From positions 372,001 to 436,000 of the forward strand of contig NZ_JARGNB010000005.1 in the NCBI RefSeq assembly GCF_030167915.1: a stretch of DNA of 64,000 nt. Reading direction: 5' to 3'. Every line of letters begins with the position of its first letter. Position 1 is the first letter of the stretch. Position numbers and translations under genes: made by a program. Positions 16,537 through 28,407 of this stretch are shown here, piece after piece. The notes beneath the pieces were generated by a model. It was given only the letters and a program-made list of their open reading frames with translations. It was not told where the DNA came from and made no database searches. The stretch is from Aquabacterium humicola (GTDB taxonomy: Bacteria; Pseudomonadota; Gammaproteobacteria; Burkholderiales; Burkholderiaceae_C).

Positions 16537-19088
16537 TGGACGCGTCGGACGACCCCGGACCGCGCGGCCTGGACGCCGCCACCGTGTCCGCGCGGCGGCG
16601 CCGCGACGGCGCGAACCGCCTGCCGCAGCCCGACCGTCGCGGCCTGCTGCGCATTGCCTGGCAGGCGCTCACGCAGCCGATGCTGCTGCTGCTGCTGGCC
16701 GCGGGCAGCGTCTATGCCGCGGTCGGCGAGCTCGACGACGCGCTGCTGCTCGGTGTCTCGGTGCTGGCGGTGGCGGCGCTTGCGATCTGGCAGGAACAGC
16801 GCAGCGAACGGGTGCTGCGTTCGCTGGCCGACCTGTCCAGCCCGCGCTGCCGCGTCGTGCGCGACGGTGGCGTGCAGGGCATCGCCAGCGAAGACCTGGT
16901 GCGGGGCGACCGGTTGATCGTCGCCGAGGGCGACCGGCTGGCGGCGGACGCGCGGCTCGTCGAGGCAAGCGGGCTGCGCGTCGACGAGTCGCTGCTGACC
17001 GGCGAGTCGGTGCCGGTGGACAAGCGCGCCGGGCCTGCGGGTGCGGACGGCGACGCCGCGCTGCTGCATGCCGGCAGCCTGGTGGTGCAGGGCGACGGCG
17101 TGGCCGTGGTGCAGGCGATCGGCGCGCAGACCGCGCTCGGCCGCATCGGCGGCTCGCTGCGCCAGATCGCGCCGCGACCGAGCCGGCTGCAGCAGGAGCT
17201 GAAGCGGCTGGTGCGCATCGTTGCGGTGCTGGCGGTCTTCACCTGCCTCGGCGCCGGCGTGCTGTACGCCTGGCGCGAGGGCTCGTGGACCAGCGGCCTG
17301 CTGGTCGGGCTGACGCTGGCGATGTCGCTGATTCCCGAGGAGTTCGCGGTGGTCTGGAGCGTGATGCTGGCGCTGGGCGCGTGGCGGCTGGCCCAGGTGC
17401 GGGTGCTGACGCGCCAGCCTCAGGCGATCGAGGCCCTCGGCACCGTCAGCGTGCTGTGCGTCGACAAGACCGGCACGCTGACCCACAACCGCATGACGCT
17501 CGCCCGCCTGCACGACGGCGTGCTGTCGGCGCCGCCGGGCGCCCCCGCGCAGGCGCCGCCGGACGATCCGGCGTTCGCGCCGCCGGACGATCCCGCGCTC
17601 GCGCCGTCGTTGCGCGCATTGCTCGATGCGGCCGCGATGGCCTGCAGCCCGCAGCCGATCGAGCCGATGGACCGCGCGGTGCTGGCCGCGCACGGCACCG
17701 CGCGCGCGGTGGGCGATGGCGCGGTGATGGCGGCGCACGTCGGCACCGGCGACGACCGGCCCTTCGTCGTGCACTGGTGGCGCGCGGCGGCGTCCGCGCG
17801 CGTGGTGCTGAAAGGGGCGCCGGAAGCGGTGCTGGCGCTGTGCGACGACGACCCCGCGCGCCTGGCCGCGCTGCGCGCCGCCGCCGAGACCTTCAGCGCC
17901 GCCGGGCAGCGCGTGCTGGCGGTGGCCTCGCGCGAGGCGGCCGCGGTGCCGCATGTGTCGCTGCAGGTGCCGGCGGGCGGACTGCAGGCGCTTGGCCTGC
18001 TGGTCTTCGAGGACCCGCTGCGCGACGAGGTGCCCGCGGCCATCGCCGCCTGCCGCGCCGCCGGCATGCGGGTGGTGATGATCACCGGCGATGCGCCGGC
18101 CACGGCGCTGGCGATCGCGCGCCAGGCCGGCCTCGTCGACGGCGACGCCGGCGCCGTGATGACCGGCGCCGAGCTCGACCGGCTCGACGATGCGGCGCTC
18201 GCAGCGCGGCTGCGCCATGCCGGCGTCTTCGCACGCATCGCGCCGGCCCAGAAGCTGCGGCTGGTGCGCGCGCTGCAGGCGCAGGGCGCCGTCGTGGCGA
18301 TGACCGGCGACGGCGTCAACGACGCGCCGGCGCTGCGCGCGGCCGACGTCGGCGTCGCGATGGGCCGGCGCGGCACCGATGTCGCGCGCGAGGCGGCCTC
18401 GCTGGTGCTGCTGGACGACGACTTCAGCGCGATGGTGAAGGGCGTGGCCGGCGGGCGGCGCATCTTCGAGAACCTGCGCAAGTCGCTGGGCTACCTGTTC
18501 GCGGTGCACGTGCCGATCGTCGGCGTGTCGCTGATCCCGCTGCTGGCGGGCGGGCCGGTGCTGCTGCTGCCGCTGCACGTCGTGCTGCTGGAGCTGATCA
18601 TCGATCCGGCCTGCTCGCTCGTCTTCGAGGCCGAGGAGCCGCCGGACGACCTGATGCGCCAGCCGCCGCGGCCCGCCTCGGCGCGGCTGTTCGCGCTCGA
18701 CGCGGCGCTGCGTGCACTGGCCGCCGGCGCCGTCGCGTTCGGAGGAGTCGCCGTCGTCTATGCAATCGGCAGCCTGGCCGGCGCAACGGCCGAGTACCTC
18801 CGGCTGGCCGTGCTGGTCGCCATCGTGATCGGCAACCTGCTGCTGCTGCGCTGGTTCCGCGGCTCGGCCCGCGACCATGACGCGTCGAATCCGGTTTATC
18901 TTTCGCTGCTCGTCGTGCTGGGTGGCGTGTGCAGCGCGCTGCTCGCGCTGCCCTGGGCCGCCGGTCCGTTCGGCCTGCCGCCCGGCCTGGCGCCCTGGGC
19001 GCTGGTGCCGGCGCTGCCGACGGCCTGGGCCGCTGCGCGGCTGATGTCGGTGCGCGCGGCGCTGCGTGTGCGCGCCGCGGCCGCGTGA
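16536..19088 (+). CDS. Cation-translocating P-type ATPase (P2-like)
   Basis: This 850-residue membrane pump has the phosphorylated Asp310 in [13 protein letters not shown], the TGES actuator motif in [20 protein letters not shown] in the P domain and the [21 protein letters not shown] hinge. TM4 contains IPEEF in place of the PEGL of calcium pumps, which marks a little-studied subgroup. The ion is therefore unknown, with Ca2+, K+ or Na+ possible. The nucleotide domain holds a 21-bp tandem duplication giving [20 protein letters not shown] at 16536 overlaps the protease stop; a GTG at 16533 is an alternative. It probably shares an operon with the ABC genes that follow. Confidence 0.9.
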   Translation: MDASDDPGPRGLDAATVSARRRRDGANRLPQPDRRGLLRIAWQALTQPMLLLLLAAGSVYAAVGELDDALLLGVSVLAVAALAIWQEQRSERVLRSLADLSSPRCRVVRDGGVQGIASEDLVRGDRLIVAEGDRLAADARLVEASGLRVDESLLTGESVPVDKRAGPAGADGDAALLHAGSLVVQGDGVAVVQAIGAQTALGRIGGSLRQIAPRPSRLQQELKRLVRIVAVLAVFTCLGAGVLYAWREGSWTSGLLVGLTLAMSLIPEEFAVVWSVMLALGAWRLAQVRVLTRQPQAIEALGTVSVLCVDKTGTLTHNRMTLARLHDGVLSAPPGAPAQAPPDDPAFAPPDDPALAPSLRALLDAAAMACSPQPIEPMDRAVLAAHGTARAVGDGAVMAAHVGTGDDRPFVVHWWRAAASARVVLKGAPEAVLALCDDDPARLAALRAAAETFSAAGQRVLAVASREAAAVPHVSLQVPAGGLQALGLLVFEDPLRDEVPAAIAACRAAGMRVVMITGDAPATALAIARQAGLVDGDAGAVMTGAELDRLDDAALAARLRHAGVFARIAPAQKLRLVRALQAQGAVVAMTGDGVNDAPALRAADVGVAMGRRGTDVAREAASLVLLDDDFSAMVKGVAGGRRIFENLRKSLGYLFAVHVPIVGVSLIPLLAGGPVLLLPLHVVLLELIIDPACSLVFEAEEPPDDLMRQPPRPASARLFALDAALRALAAGAVAFGGVAVVYAIGSLAGATAEYLRLAVLVAIVIGNLLLLRWFRGSARDHDASNPVYLSLLVVLGGVCSALLALPWAAGPFGLPPGLAPWALVPALPTAWAAARLMSVRAALRVRAAAA

Positions 19089-19137
19089 ATTGATCCGCGT
19101 CAACGGCGGCAGGGGGGCGTTGACGGACAAACAGGGC

Positions 19138-19860
<723 letters not shown>

Positions 19861-19894
19861 ACAGGCCCACCCCCGTCGCCTGCATCGGACGCCG

Positions 19895-22267
19895 ATGAAA
19901 GCCCTCGACCGCAAGCTGCTGCGCGACTTGCGCCTGCTGTGGAGCCAGGCGCTGACGATCGCGCTGGTCGTCGGCGCGGGCATCGCCGGCTTCGTCACCA
20001 GCCTGTCGGCGGTCGACTCGCTGGCCACCGCACGCGACGCCTACTACGCCAGCGGGCGCTTCGGCGATGTCTTCGCGGCGCTCAAGCGCGCACCGGCGTC
20101 GCTGGAAGCGAACCTGCGCGAGCTGACCGGCGTTGCCGACGTGCAGACCGGCCTCGACGCGATGGTGCGGGTGACGCTGTCCGGCGTGGCCGATCCGATC
20201 ATCGGCCAGCTGATCGGGCTGGACCTGCAGCGGGCGCAGCGGCTGAACGTGGTCGCCGTGTCGGCGGGCCGCATGCTGCAGCCGGACGAGGCGGGCAGCG
20301 GCACGCAGGCGATTCCCGTGCTGGTGTCGCGCGGCTTCGCGCAGGCGCGCGGGCTGAAGCCCGGCGACGAGCTGCAGGCGCAGATCAACGGGCGGCTGCG
20401 CACCTTGCGCGTCAGCGGCCATGCGCTGTCGCCGGAGTTCGTCTTCGCCGGCCTGTGGGGCATGCCGGACATGCGCGGCTACGGCGTGTTCTGGCTCGAC
20501 CGGCGCGTGCTCGCGGCGGCCTACGACATGCAGGGCGCGTTCAACCGGGTCGCCGTCCGGCTGGCGCCCGCGGCCGATGCGCAGGCCACCATCGATGCGC
20601 TGTCGCGCCTGCTGGCGCCGTACGGCGGCCGCGACGTGCATGGCCGCGCCGAGCAGCCGTCGCACCAGATGCTGGACAACGAGATCAAGGAGCAGCGCGT
20701 CATCGGCACCGTGCTGCCGGCGATCTTCCTCGGCGTCGCGGCCTTCCTGCTGCACGTGGTGATCTCGCGCCTGGTCGGAACGCAGCGCGAGCAGATCGCG
20801 GCGCTGAAGGCGCTGGGCTACCCCGACGCCGCGATCGGGCTGCACTACCTCAAGCTCGTGCTGCTGATCGTCGCCGTCGGGCTGGCGATCGGGCTGCTGC
20901 TCGGGCGCCAGCTGGGCGAGATGTTCACCGGGCTGTACGCCGAGTTCTTCCAGTTTCCGCGCTTCGAGCACCGGATGGCGCCCTGGCTGGTCGCCACCAG
21001 TGCCGGCGTGGCGCTGGCGACCACGGTGCTGGGCACGCTGAACGCGGTGCTGTCGACCGTGCGCCTGCCGCCGGCCGAGGCGATGCGCCCGCCGGCGCCG
21101 GGCCACTTCCGCCGCACCCTGCTCGAACGCCTGGGCGTGCACCGCATGGCGCCGGCGCTGCGCATGATCGTGCGCAACATGGAGCGGCGGCCGTTGCGCA
21201 CCGCCATCGGTATCGGCGGCATCGCCGCGGCGGTGGCCATCACCATCATGGGCAACTTCTTCCGCGACGCGATCGACACCATCGTGCACACGCAGTTCCA
21301 GCTCGGGCTGCGGGGCGATGTCACCGTCTGGACCGCCGAGCCGCTGGACGACGCCGCCCGGCTGCAGCTGGCGCGCCTGCCCGGCGTGCGGGCGGTGGAG
21401 TCGACCCGCTTCGTGCCGATCACGCTGGTGAACGGCCACCGGCGCGAGCGCAGCATGATCCGCGGTTATGCAGCGCGGCCCGACCTCTACCGCGTGATCG
21501 ACGTGGCCGGGCGCGACACCCTGCTCGACGGCGGCGCGCTGGTGCTGACCGACCGACTGGCGCACAAGCTCGGCTTGCGCGTGGGCGACACGGTGCAGGC
21601 CGAGGTGCTGATCGGCGCGCCGCGCACGCTCGAGTTGACCGTGGGCGGCACGGTGCGCGAGATGATGGGGCTGAACGCCTACATGGACCGCACGGCGCTG
21701 AACCGCGCGCTCGGCGAAGGCGACGTCGCCACCGGCTGGGTGCTGGGCGTCGAGCCCGGTCGCGAGACGGCGCTGCTCGAGGCGACGAAGGCGCTGCCGC
21801 GTGCGGCCGGCGCCTTCAGCAAGGCGACGATGCTGCGCAACATGCAGGAGATCAGCGCGCGCAACGTGCGCATCATGAGCACGGTGCTGACCGCCTTCGC
21901 CGCGGTGATCTCGATCGGCGTCGTCTACAACAACGCGCGCATCGCGCTGGCCGAGCGCGGCTGGGAGCTGGCGTCGCTGCGCGTGCTGGGCTTCACGCGC
22001 GCGGAGGTGTCGGCGCTGCTGCTGGGCGAGCTGGCGCTGGCGATCCTGATCGCGCTGCCGCTCGGCATGGCCGCGGGTTGGGCGCTGGTCAACGGCATCA
22101 ACGAGCTGCTGGCCTCCGACCAGTTCCTGTTCCCGGCCACCATCCGGCCGCGCACCTACGCCTGGGCCGCACTGTGCGTGCTGGCCGCGGGCATCGCCAG
22201 CGCGCTGGTCGTGCGCCGGCGCATCGACCGCCTCGACCTGGTGGCGGTGCTGAAGACGAGGGAATGA
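19895..22267 (+). CDS. FtsX-family ABC transporter permease
   Basis: This 790-residue inner-membrane protein has one N-terminal helix (about 15-40), a long periplasmic domain, three helices around 270-390, a second periplasmic domain after another N-type helix (about 430-455), and three C-terminal helices (about 660-785). It is thus a duplicated FtsX/MacB-like permease, larger than MacB's membrane part. Such permeases pass force to the periplasm rather than carry substrate through the membrane. The stop overlaps the start of the adaptor gene by ATGA. The substrate is unknown. Confidence 0.88.
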   Translation: MKALDRKLLRDLRLLWSQALTIALVVGAGIAGFVTSLSAVDSLATARDAYYASGRFGDVFAALKRAPASLEANLRELTGVADVQTGLDAMVRVTLSGVADPIIGQLIGLDLQRAQRLNVVAVSAGRMLQPDEAGSGTQAIPVLVSRGFAQARGLKPGDELQAQINGRLRTLRVSGHALSPEFVFAGLWGMPDMRGYGVFWLDRRVLAAAYDMQGAFNRVAVRLAPAADAQATIDALSRLLAPYGGRDVHGRAEQPSHQMLDNEIKEQRVIGTVLPAIFLGVAAFLLHVVISRLVGTQREQIAALKALGYPDAAIGLHYLKLVLLIVAVGLAIGLLLGRQLGEMFTGLYAEFFQFPRFEHRMAPWLVATSAGVALATTVLGTLNAVLSTVRLPPAEAMRPPAPGHFRRTLLERLGVHRMAPALRMIVRNMERRPLRTAIGIGGIAAAVAITIMGNFFRDAIDTIVHTQFQLGLRGDVTVWTAEPLDDAARLQLARLPGVRAVESTRFVPITLVNGHRRERSMIRGYAARPDLYRVIDVAGRDTLLDGGALVLTDRLAHKLGLRVGDTVQAEVLIGAPRTLELTVGGTVREMMGLNAYMDRTALNRALGEGDVATGWVLGVEPGRETALLEATKALPRAAGAFSKATMLRNMQEISARNVRIMSTVLTAFAAVISIGVVYNNARIALAERGWELASLRVLGFTRAEVSALLLGELALAILIALPLGMAAGWALVNGINELLASDQFLFPATIRPRTYAWAALCVLAAGIASALVVRRRIDRLDLVAVLKTRE

Positions 22268-23490
22268 TGATGAAGAAGACGACGTTGGCCGGCTCGATCG
22301 GCGCGGCGCTGGCCGCCGCGCTGCTGCTGGCCTGGGCCTTCGCGCCGCGGCCGCTGGTGGTGGAGACCGCGGTGGCGACCCAGGGCCGATTCGAGGCGTC
22401 GATCGAGGAAGACGGCCGCACGCGGCTGCGCGATCGCTACGTGGTCTCGGCGCCGCTGGCCGGCCGGGTGCAGCGCATCGTGCTGCGCGAGGGGGACCGC
22501 ATCGAAGCCGGCGCGGTGGTCGCGACGCTGGAGCCGGTGCTGTCGCCGCTGGTCGACGAGCGCACGCTGCGCGAGCAGCAGGCCCAGCTGCAGATCGCGC
22601 AGGCGACGGTGCAGCGCGCCGCCGCCCGATGGGAGCAGGCGCGCGTGCAGCGGCAGCAGGCGGCCAACGAGGCGCTGCGCAGCGAGCAGCTGGCGCAGCA
22701 GGGCTTCCTCGCACCGACGCGGCTGGACACCGATCGCCTGGCGCTGGCCGCGGCGACCAAGGAGCTGGACGCGGCCGAGAGTGATCGGCGTGTCGCCGCG
22801 CATGGTGTCGCGCAGGCCCGCGCGGCGCTGGAGGCGGTGCGGCAGCCGGCGCCGGGCCGCGCCTTCACGCTGCAGGCGCCGGTGGCCGGCACCGTGCTGC
22901 GGGTGCTGCAGGCCAGCGAGACCAGCGTTGCGCTCGGCACGCCGCTGCTCGAGCTGGGTGACCTCGGCGCGCTGGAGATCGTCGCCGAACTGCTGACCGG
23001 CGATGCGCTGCGCGCGTTGCCCGGCAGCCGCGTGGTGATCGAGCGCTGGGGCGGACCCGGCGTGCTGGAAGGGCGCGTGCGCCGCGTCGAGCCGGCGGCC
23101 TTCACCAAGGTGTCGGCGCTGGGGGTCGAGGAGCAGCGGGTGAAGGTGCTGATCGACCTGGTCGGCCTCGACCGGGCACCGGCACCCGCGCGTGCGCTCG
23201 GCGACGGCTTCCGCGTGACCGTGCGCATCGTCACGCTGGCCGAGGAGCGCGCGCTGAAGGTACCGGTGAGCGCGGTGTTCCCGGTCGCCGACGACGGCGG
23301 CGGCGGCATGGCGGTGTTCGTCGTGCGCGATGGCCGCGCGCAGCTGCAGCGCGTCGAGGTGGCCGCGCGCAACGGCGGCGAGGCCTGGATCAAGCGCGGC
23401 ATCGATGCCGGCGCGCAGGTGGTCGTCTACCCGCCACCGGCACTGCAGCCGGGCGTGCGCGTGCAGGTGCACGACAGCACGGCGCGCTGA
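22264..23490 (+). CDS. HlyD/RND-type periplasmic adaptor subunit
   Basis: This 408-residue membrane-fusion protein has an N-terminal anchor (residues 5-25), a lipoyl-like half motif (RYVVSAPLAGRVQRIVLREGDRIEAGAVVATL), a coiled-coil hairpin (about 95-180, rich in Gln and Ala), a second lipoyl half (FTLQAPVAGTVLRVL) and beta-barrel domains. It should bridge the FtsX-type permease to an outer membrane channel such as the TolC at 46.6 kb, although that pairing is inference. Three ATG codons occur in a row; the first (22264) overlaps the permease stop and gives translational coupling. Confidence 0.9.
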   Translation: MMMKKTTLAGSIGAALAAALLLAWAFAPRPLVVETAVATQGRFEASIEEDGRTRLRDRYVVSAPLAGRVQRIVLREGDRIEAGAVVATLEPVLSPLVDERTLREQQAQLQIAQATVQRAAARWEQARVQRQQAANEALRSEQLAQQGFLAPTRLDTDRLALAAATKELDAAESDRRVAAHGVAQARAALEAVRQPAPGRAFTLQAPVAGTVLRVLQASETSVALGTPLLELGDLGALEIVAELLTGDALRALPGSRVVIERWGGPGVLEGRVRRVEPAAFTKVSALGVEEQRVKVLIDLVGLDRAPAPARALGDGFRVTVRIVTLAEERALKVPVSAVFPVADDGGGGMAVFVVRDGRAQLQRVEVAARNGGEAWIKRGIDAGAQVVVYPPPALQPGVRVQVHDSTAR

Positions 23491-23587
23491 CGGCCGGCGC
23501 CGCAGTCCGCGTCGGTCCCGTCCGGGGCACCACCGGACTTGCGCGAGCGCAAGGCCGCCGCACGATCGGCGCCTTAGCGTGCTCCCC

Positions 23588-24946
23588 ATGCAATTGCACT
23601 TCCTCGGTGCGGCCGGCACCGTCACCGGCTCCAAGACCCTCGTCGAACACGCCGGCCGGCGTGTGCTGGTCGACTGCGGCCTGTTCCAGGGCGTCAAGCA
23701 GCTGCGGCTGCGCAACTGGCGCGAGCTGCCGGTGCCCGCCTCGTCGATCGACGCGGTGGTGCTGACGCATGCGCACCTGGACCACAGCGGCTTCCTGCCG
23801 CGGCTGGTGAACCTGGGTTTCCGCGGGCGCGTGCATGCGACACGCGCGAGCTTCGACCTGTGCAAGCTGCTGCTGGTCGACGCCGGCCATCTGTTCGAGG
23901 AAGAGGCGGCCTTCGCGAACCGGCACGGCTTCTCACGCCATCAGCCGGCGCTGCCGCTGTTCACCCGTGACGATGCCTTGCGCACGCTGGCGCGTTTCGA
24001 GCCGCAGGACTTCGACGAGACCTTCGAGCCGGTGCCGGGCTTGCAGGTCACGCTGCGCCCGGCCGGCCACATCCTCGGCGCAGCCAGCGCCCGGCTGCAG
24101 GCCAGCGGGCGTTCCGTGCTCTTTTCGGGCGATCTCGGCCGCGATGACGACCTGGTGATGAAGCCCCCCGCGGCGCCGTCGGCCGCCGACCTGGTGCTGA
24201 TCGAGTCGACCTACGGCGACCGGCTGCATCCGGCCGTCGATGCGTTGGACGAGCTGGCCAGCGCGATCGGCCGCACGGCGGCGCGCGGCGGCATCGTCGT
24301 GATCCCGGCCTTCGCCGTCGGCCGCGCGCAAACGCTGCTGCACATGCTGCAGCAGCTGAAGGCGACGCAACGCATCCCCGACCTGCCCATCTACCTGAAC
24401 AGCCCGATGGCCGCCGGCGCGACCCGGCTGTACATGCACTGGAACGAGCTGCACCGGCTGTCCGACGCCGATTGCGAGCGCATCGAGGCCGGCACGCGCA
24501 TCGTCGAGACGGTGGAGGACTCGAAGCGGCTGAACCAGCTGAAGTGGCCCTCGGTCATCGTGTCGGCCAGCGGCATGCTCACCGGCGGCCGCGTGCTGCA
24601 TCACCTCGTCGCCTATGCCGGCGCTTCGCGCAACACCATCGTGCTGCCGGGCTACCAGGCGCCGGGCACCCGCGGCGCGGCGCTGCTGGGCGGCGCCACG
24701 TCGCTGAAGATCCACGGCGAGTACGTGCCGGTGCGCGCCGAGGTGGTCGCGATGGCGTCGCTCTCGGCGCACGCGGACCGCGACGGCCTGCTGCGCTGGC
24801 TGGCGCGCCTGCCGTCGCCGCCGCGCGAGGTGCTGGTCGGCCACGGCGAAGCCACCGCGGCCGATGCGCTGCGGCTGGCGATCGAGGAGCGTTTCGGCTG
24901 GCGCGCGCGCGTCGCCGAGGACGGCGAACGCCTCGAGCTCGACTGA
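23588..24946 (+). CDS. Beta-CASP metallo-beta-lactamase-fold RNase
   Basis: This 452-residue cytosolic metallo-hydrolase has the zinc motif HAHLDHSG near residue 60, the later ligands in PAGHILGAA and FSGDLGRDDD, the beta-CASP insert with EDSKRLNQLKWPSVIVSASGML, and the RNA-specificity end with SLSAHADRDGLLRWL. The family (YSH1/CPSF73-like bacterial members) processes RNA, but no bacterial substrate is defined for this subgroup. It lies 97 bp beyond the adaptor gene, so it may have its own promoter. Confidence 0.87.
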   Translation: MQLHFLGAAGTVTGSKTLVEHAGRRVLVDCGLFQGVKQLRLRNWRELPVPASSIDAVVLTHAHLDHSGFLPRLVNLGFRGRVHATRASFDLCKLLLVDAGHLFEEEAAFANRHGFSRHQPALPLFTRDDALRTLARFEPQDFDETFEPVPGLQVTLRPAGHILGAASARLQASGRSVLFSGDLGRDDDLVMKPPAAPSAADLVLIESTYGDRLHPAVDALDELASAIGRTAARGGIVVIPAFAVGRAQTLLHMLQQLKATQRIPDLPIYLNSPMAAGATRLYMHWNELHRLSDADCERIEAGTRIVETVEDSKRLNQLKWPSVIVSASGMLTGGRVLHHLVAYAGASRNTIVLPGYQAPGTRGAALLGGATSLKIHGEYVPVRAEVVAMASLSAHADRDGLLRWLARLPSPPREVLVGHGEATAADALRLAIEERFGWRARVAEDGERLELD

Positions 24947-24993
24947 ACGCGGGCCCGCCCGGTCGTCGGGCGATCGGGCAGGCGATCAGCCGA

Positions 24994-25317
24994 TCAGCGG
25001 CGCGCCGCGCGCGCGATGACCTGGGCGGCGAGCCGCTCGGCGGCCACCGACTGGTCGATCGGCGAACGCGCCAGGCCGGCGCGGTCGTAATGCTGGTTCT
25101 CGTACAGCGCGGCGGCGGCCGGGTGGGTGTCGAGCACGGCGGCCAGCGCGGTCGGATCGATGTCGCGCTTCATGGCCGCGCCCAGCTGCTGGGCGATGGC
25201 CCGGAACTGGTCGGCGTTGAGCGGCAGCCGGCCGCTCTCGAAGCGATCGAGCAATGCCGCCAGCCGGATCACGGCGGCGATGCGTTCCTGGGTGAAGTCG
25301 GTACCGGTCGGGGTCAT
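24994..25317 (-). CDS. Small hypothetical protein
   Basis: This 107-residue protein is probably cytosolic, mostly helical and without signal peptide or cysteines. It opens with TPTGTDFTQERIAAVIRLAALLD and ends in AAQVIARAARR. I do not recognise a family. It is convergent with the beta-CASP gene and lies 141 bp upstream of the start of nothing on its strand, so it seems to be a single-gene unit. The continuous frame with typical codon use supports it as a real gene, although a shadow frame cannot be excluded. Confidence 0.55.
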   Translation of the reverse strand: MTPTGTDFTQERIAAVIRLAALLDRFESGRLPLNADQFRAIAQQLGAAMKRDIDPTALAAVLDTHPAAAALYENQHYDRAGLARSPIDQSVAAERLAAQVIARAARR

Positions 25318-25458
25318 GGGGAGATTTCCGCGAAACGGAGTCGGCGATGACCCCCATCTGGGGCCGACCGGGTGGCCGTCAAGGGGCTCGGCGCCGGCCT
25401 GGGCGGCGAGAGGCCGCCCGCCAGCATGGCGCCTGGCCGCCCGGCCGGGCGCTGCCGC

Positions 25459-28407
25459 TCAGCGCCCGGGGAGCGGCCGCAAGGCGTCGGCGATCGTCGG
25501 CGGCAGCCCGCCGCGGCCCGCGCGCACCAGCGAGCTGCCGGCGCCGATGTTGCAGAAATCGCGGCCGATGATGCCGACGTCGAGCACCTGCGCGTCGAGC
25601 GCACGCAGGCTGCCGGCGAGGTCCAGGGCCGGGCTGGTGATCTGCACGTTGCCCGACAGGCCCTCCGGCGCCGCCGCCTGGATCACGTTGAGGCCGGGTC
25701 GCACGCCGGGCTCGAACGGGATCGGCTCGCTGCCGCCGGCCAGCAGCGCATTGCCGGCGGGCACCAGCGCACGCACATCGATCGCGATGTCGCCGCCGCT
25801 GGCCCGGACGGCCGCGGTATTCGCCTGCACCGCGCCATTGTCGAGCACCAGCACCGGCGCCTCGATGCGGATGTTGCCGCCGTTGCCGTTGTGCACGCCG
25901 AGCACCGAACTCTCGATCTGCGCGTCGACCAGGCGCAGGTAGCGGCCGGCGGCCACCTGGATCGGGCCGCCGTTGCCGTCCTGGGCCGAGGTCAGGATGC
26001 GGGCGTCGTTGCGCATCGTCAGCGCGCCGGCCACGCGCACGTCGATCGCATTGCCCGGCGCGGCGCCGCTGGACGAGGCCACCAGGCCGGCGCCGTCCAT
26101 CGACAGGTTGCGTGCGCGCAGCGTGATGGCCTGCGGCGTCAGCGCCGGCAGGTCGGGCTCGAGCGCGTCGTTCTTGATCGTCAGCGCCTCGGGCGCGTCG
26201 CGCAGCTGCACGTCGCCTGTCGCCACCACGTCGATACGGCCGACCTGGCCGCTCGACGGAAATGCCGCGCGGCTGCGGATGCCGGTGCGGGCATCGCCCT
26301 GGCCGTCGATCAGCAGGTCGCGCGTCTCGACGCGGATCGCGCCCGAGCGGCCTTCGGCATTCGCGTTGGCACTGATCACCGCGCCGTGCCGCAGCGTGAC
26401 CTGCTCGCTGGCCTGGACGGTGAGGTCGCCGGCCGCGCCGGAACCCACCGACGTGCCGAGGATGCCGGTCGTGAGGCCGCCATCGCCGCTGCCTTCGGCG
26501 ATGAACGCGCGGGTCTGCACGGTGACCGAACCGCCGCGGCCGCTGCCGCCGGCCAAGGCCTGGATCAGCCCGCCGTTCTTCAGCGTGAGCACGTCCGACA
26601 CCTGCACCTGCACCGTGCCGCCGGCGCCGGCGCCGATCGACGTGCTGGAGATCGACGACGCGTACTGGTCGAGGCCGTCCAGCGTCAGGCGCTCCGCCTT
26701 CACCGACACGGTGCCGCCCGCGCCAGGGCCGGTGGTGTCGGCGGAAATGCCGGTCGGGCCGCCGCGCATCGTGATGTCGCGGGCCTCGACATCGACCCGG
26801 CCGGCCGCACCGCCCGGTCCGAAAGCCAGCGAACCGGGTTCCTGCGAACCGAGCGAGTCGCTGAAGATGCCGGTGCTGAAGAAGGCGTCGGGCGTGGCCT
26901 CCATCAGGATCGTCTGGGCCTTGACGCTGACCGAGCCCGCGCGCTGGGTCGCGAAGGGCGCGAAGCCGGGGTGCGCGGTCGCCGAGCTGGTGATGTTGCC
27001 GCCGTTGCGCAGCACCAGCGCGCCGGCGACGTTCACCGTCACGCTGCCGGCCGCGGTGGCGACGAAGTTCGAGTCGCTGGCGATGCCTGGCGGATTGAGG
27101 ATCGCGTTCGTGCCGTCGATCGTCAGCGCGCCGGCGTTCACCCGCACCGAGCCGCCGGCGCCGACGGTCGCCACGTTGCTCGCATCGAAGCTGGCGACGG
27201 CCTGCGCGTAGACGCCCCCGCTCTCGAGGATCTGCATCGGCCCGGCCACGTCGATCGCCACGTTGCCGGCGTTGCCCGGCGCGTTGGTGTAGCTGGCGAT
27301 GTTGGACTGGCCGCGGATCGTGAGCGTCGCCGCGCTGACGCTGATGTCGCCGGCGGCGGATCGTGTCTGTGTCGTCGTCTGGAAGCCGCCGCCGTCGCCG
27401 AAGAGATCGATCGTGCCGAGGCTGCGGATGCGCAGCGACGGGCCGGCCGGCGCGGCTTCGGAGGCCATGTGCGAGTAGATGAAGGCGTCGCTGATGCGCA
27501 GGCCGTCGCGCACGGTGATGTCGACGGCGCCCGGCGCGAACAGGCTCGGCACCGCGTTGATCGAGGCGCCGGCCGACAGCGCCAGCGTGCCGGCATGCAC
27601 GGCCACCGTGCCTTCGCCGGTGCTGGCGTGCGACGTGGCCAGCGTGATCGCGCCGCCGAGGCGCGTGGCCTCCGGCGCCTGCCGCACGTTCACCGGCACC
27701 GCCACCGCTTCCGCGCCGGTGGCGACCAGGCGCAGCGTGCCGGTCTCGGTGTGCATCGCCGCGCGGTCCATCGTGATCGAGCCGGCCGTGACGTCGAGGT
27801 CGCGGCCGTCGACGAAGGCATTGACGCGTGCATTGGGCGTCAGCATCACCGGCGCCGCGGCCTGGCCGCCGAGGAAGCCGAAGGCTGCCGGCGCGGCCAC
27901 CGTCAGGCTGCTGTCCGGGCCCCGGCCCGCAGCCAGCGTGCTGCCGTCGGCGAAGCGCAGCTCGTGCGCGGTGCTGACGTGGAAGGCCGCCGGCACGTCG
28001 ACCCGGGCACCGGCGCCGAAGGTCACGCCGTTGGGGTTGATCAGGAAGAAGTCGGGCCGGCTGCCCGACGCGGCCGACAGGCGCAGCGGACCGTCGATCA
28101 GCGAGGCCTCGTTGCCCGTCACGCGGGCGATGACGTTGGCCAGCGTCGGCGTGGTGGTCGTGAAGGTGGCCGATTCGCCGGCCTGCACGCTGAACAGCTG
28201 GAAGCTGTGGAAGAGGTTGTTGCCGGCGCGGCGGCCGACGCTTTCGGGAATCGTGAACTGGCCGCTGAAACTCTGCGCCGTGCGGCCCCAGCTGGTGTCC
28301 GTGACGGCGGCCGCGCGGCTGTCGAGCATCGCGCCGGCGGCCAGCAGGCACAGCGCGGCGGCGGCGATGGCATGGCGGCGGCAGGTGGACTTGCACAGGG
28401 CGCTCAT
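25459..28407 (-). CDS. TpsA-like exoprotein with filamentous-haemagglutinin N-terminal domain
   Basis: This 982-residue exported protein has a signal peptide (about 1-33, ending DSRAAA) followed by the haemagglutination-activity (TPS) domain at about 40-160, with FFLINPNGVTFGAGARVDVP. The rest is a repetitive beta-helix rich in Gly, Ala, Thr and Asn. The end is distinctive: Cys952 followed by SSLVRAGRGGLPP (958-970), a tail I associate with exoproteins annotated as S-layer family in cyanobacteria. It should cross the outer membrane through the TpsB gene of the same operon. The start overlaps the CHAT gene stop by ATGA. It is much shorter than adhesins such as FHA. Confidence 0.9.
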   Translation of the reverse strand: MSALCKSTCRRHAIAAAALCLLAAGAMLDSRAAAVTDTSWGRTAQSFSGQFTIPESVGRRAGNNLFHSFQLFSVQAGESATFTTTTPTLANVIARVTGNEASLIDGPLRLSAASGSRPDFFLINPNGVTFGAGARVDVPAAFHVSTAHELRFADGSTLAAGRGPDSSLTVAAPAAFGFLGGQAAAPVMLTPNARVNAFVDGRDLDVTAGSITMDRAAMHTETGTLRLVATGAEAVAVPVNVRQAPEATRLGGAITLATSHASTGEGTVAVHAGTLALSAGASINAVPSLFAPGAVDITVRDGLRISDAFIYSHMASEAAPAGPSLRIRSLGTIDLFGDGGGFQTTTQTRSAAGDISVSAATLTIRGQSNIASYTNAPGNAGNVAIDVAGPMQILESGGVYAQAVASFDASNVATVGAGGSVRVNAGALTIDGTNAILNPPGIASDSNFVATAAGSVTVNVAGALVLRNGGNITSSATAHPGFAPFATQRAGSVSVKAQTILMEATPDAFFSTGIFSDSLGSQEPGSLAFGPGGAAGRVDVEARDITMRGGPTGISADTTGPGAGGTVSVKAERLTLDGLDQYASSISSTSIGAGAGGTVQVQVSDVLTLKNGGLIQALAGGSGRGGSVTVQTRAFIAEGSGDGGLTTGILGTSVGSGAAGDLTVQASEQVTLRHGAVISANANAEGRSGAIRVETRDLLIDGQGDARTGIRSRAAFPSSGQVGRIDVVATGDVQLRDAPEALTIKNDALEPDLPALTPQAITLRARNLSMDGAGLVASSSGAAPGNAIDVRVAGALTMRNDARILTSAQDGNGGPIQVAAGRYLRLVDAQIESSVLGVHNGNGGNIRIEAPVLVLDNGAVQANTAAVRASGGDIAIDVRALVPAGNALLAGGSEPIPFEPGVRPGLNVIQAAAPEGLSGNVQITSPALDLAGSLRALDAQVLDVGIIGRDFCNIGAGSSLVRAGRGGLPPTIADALRPLPGR

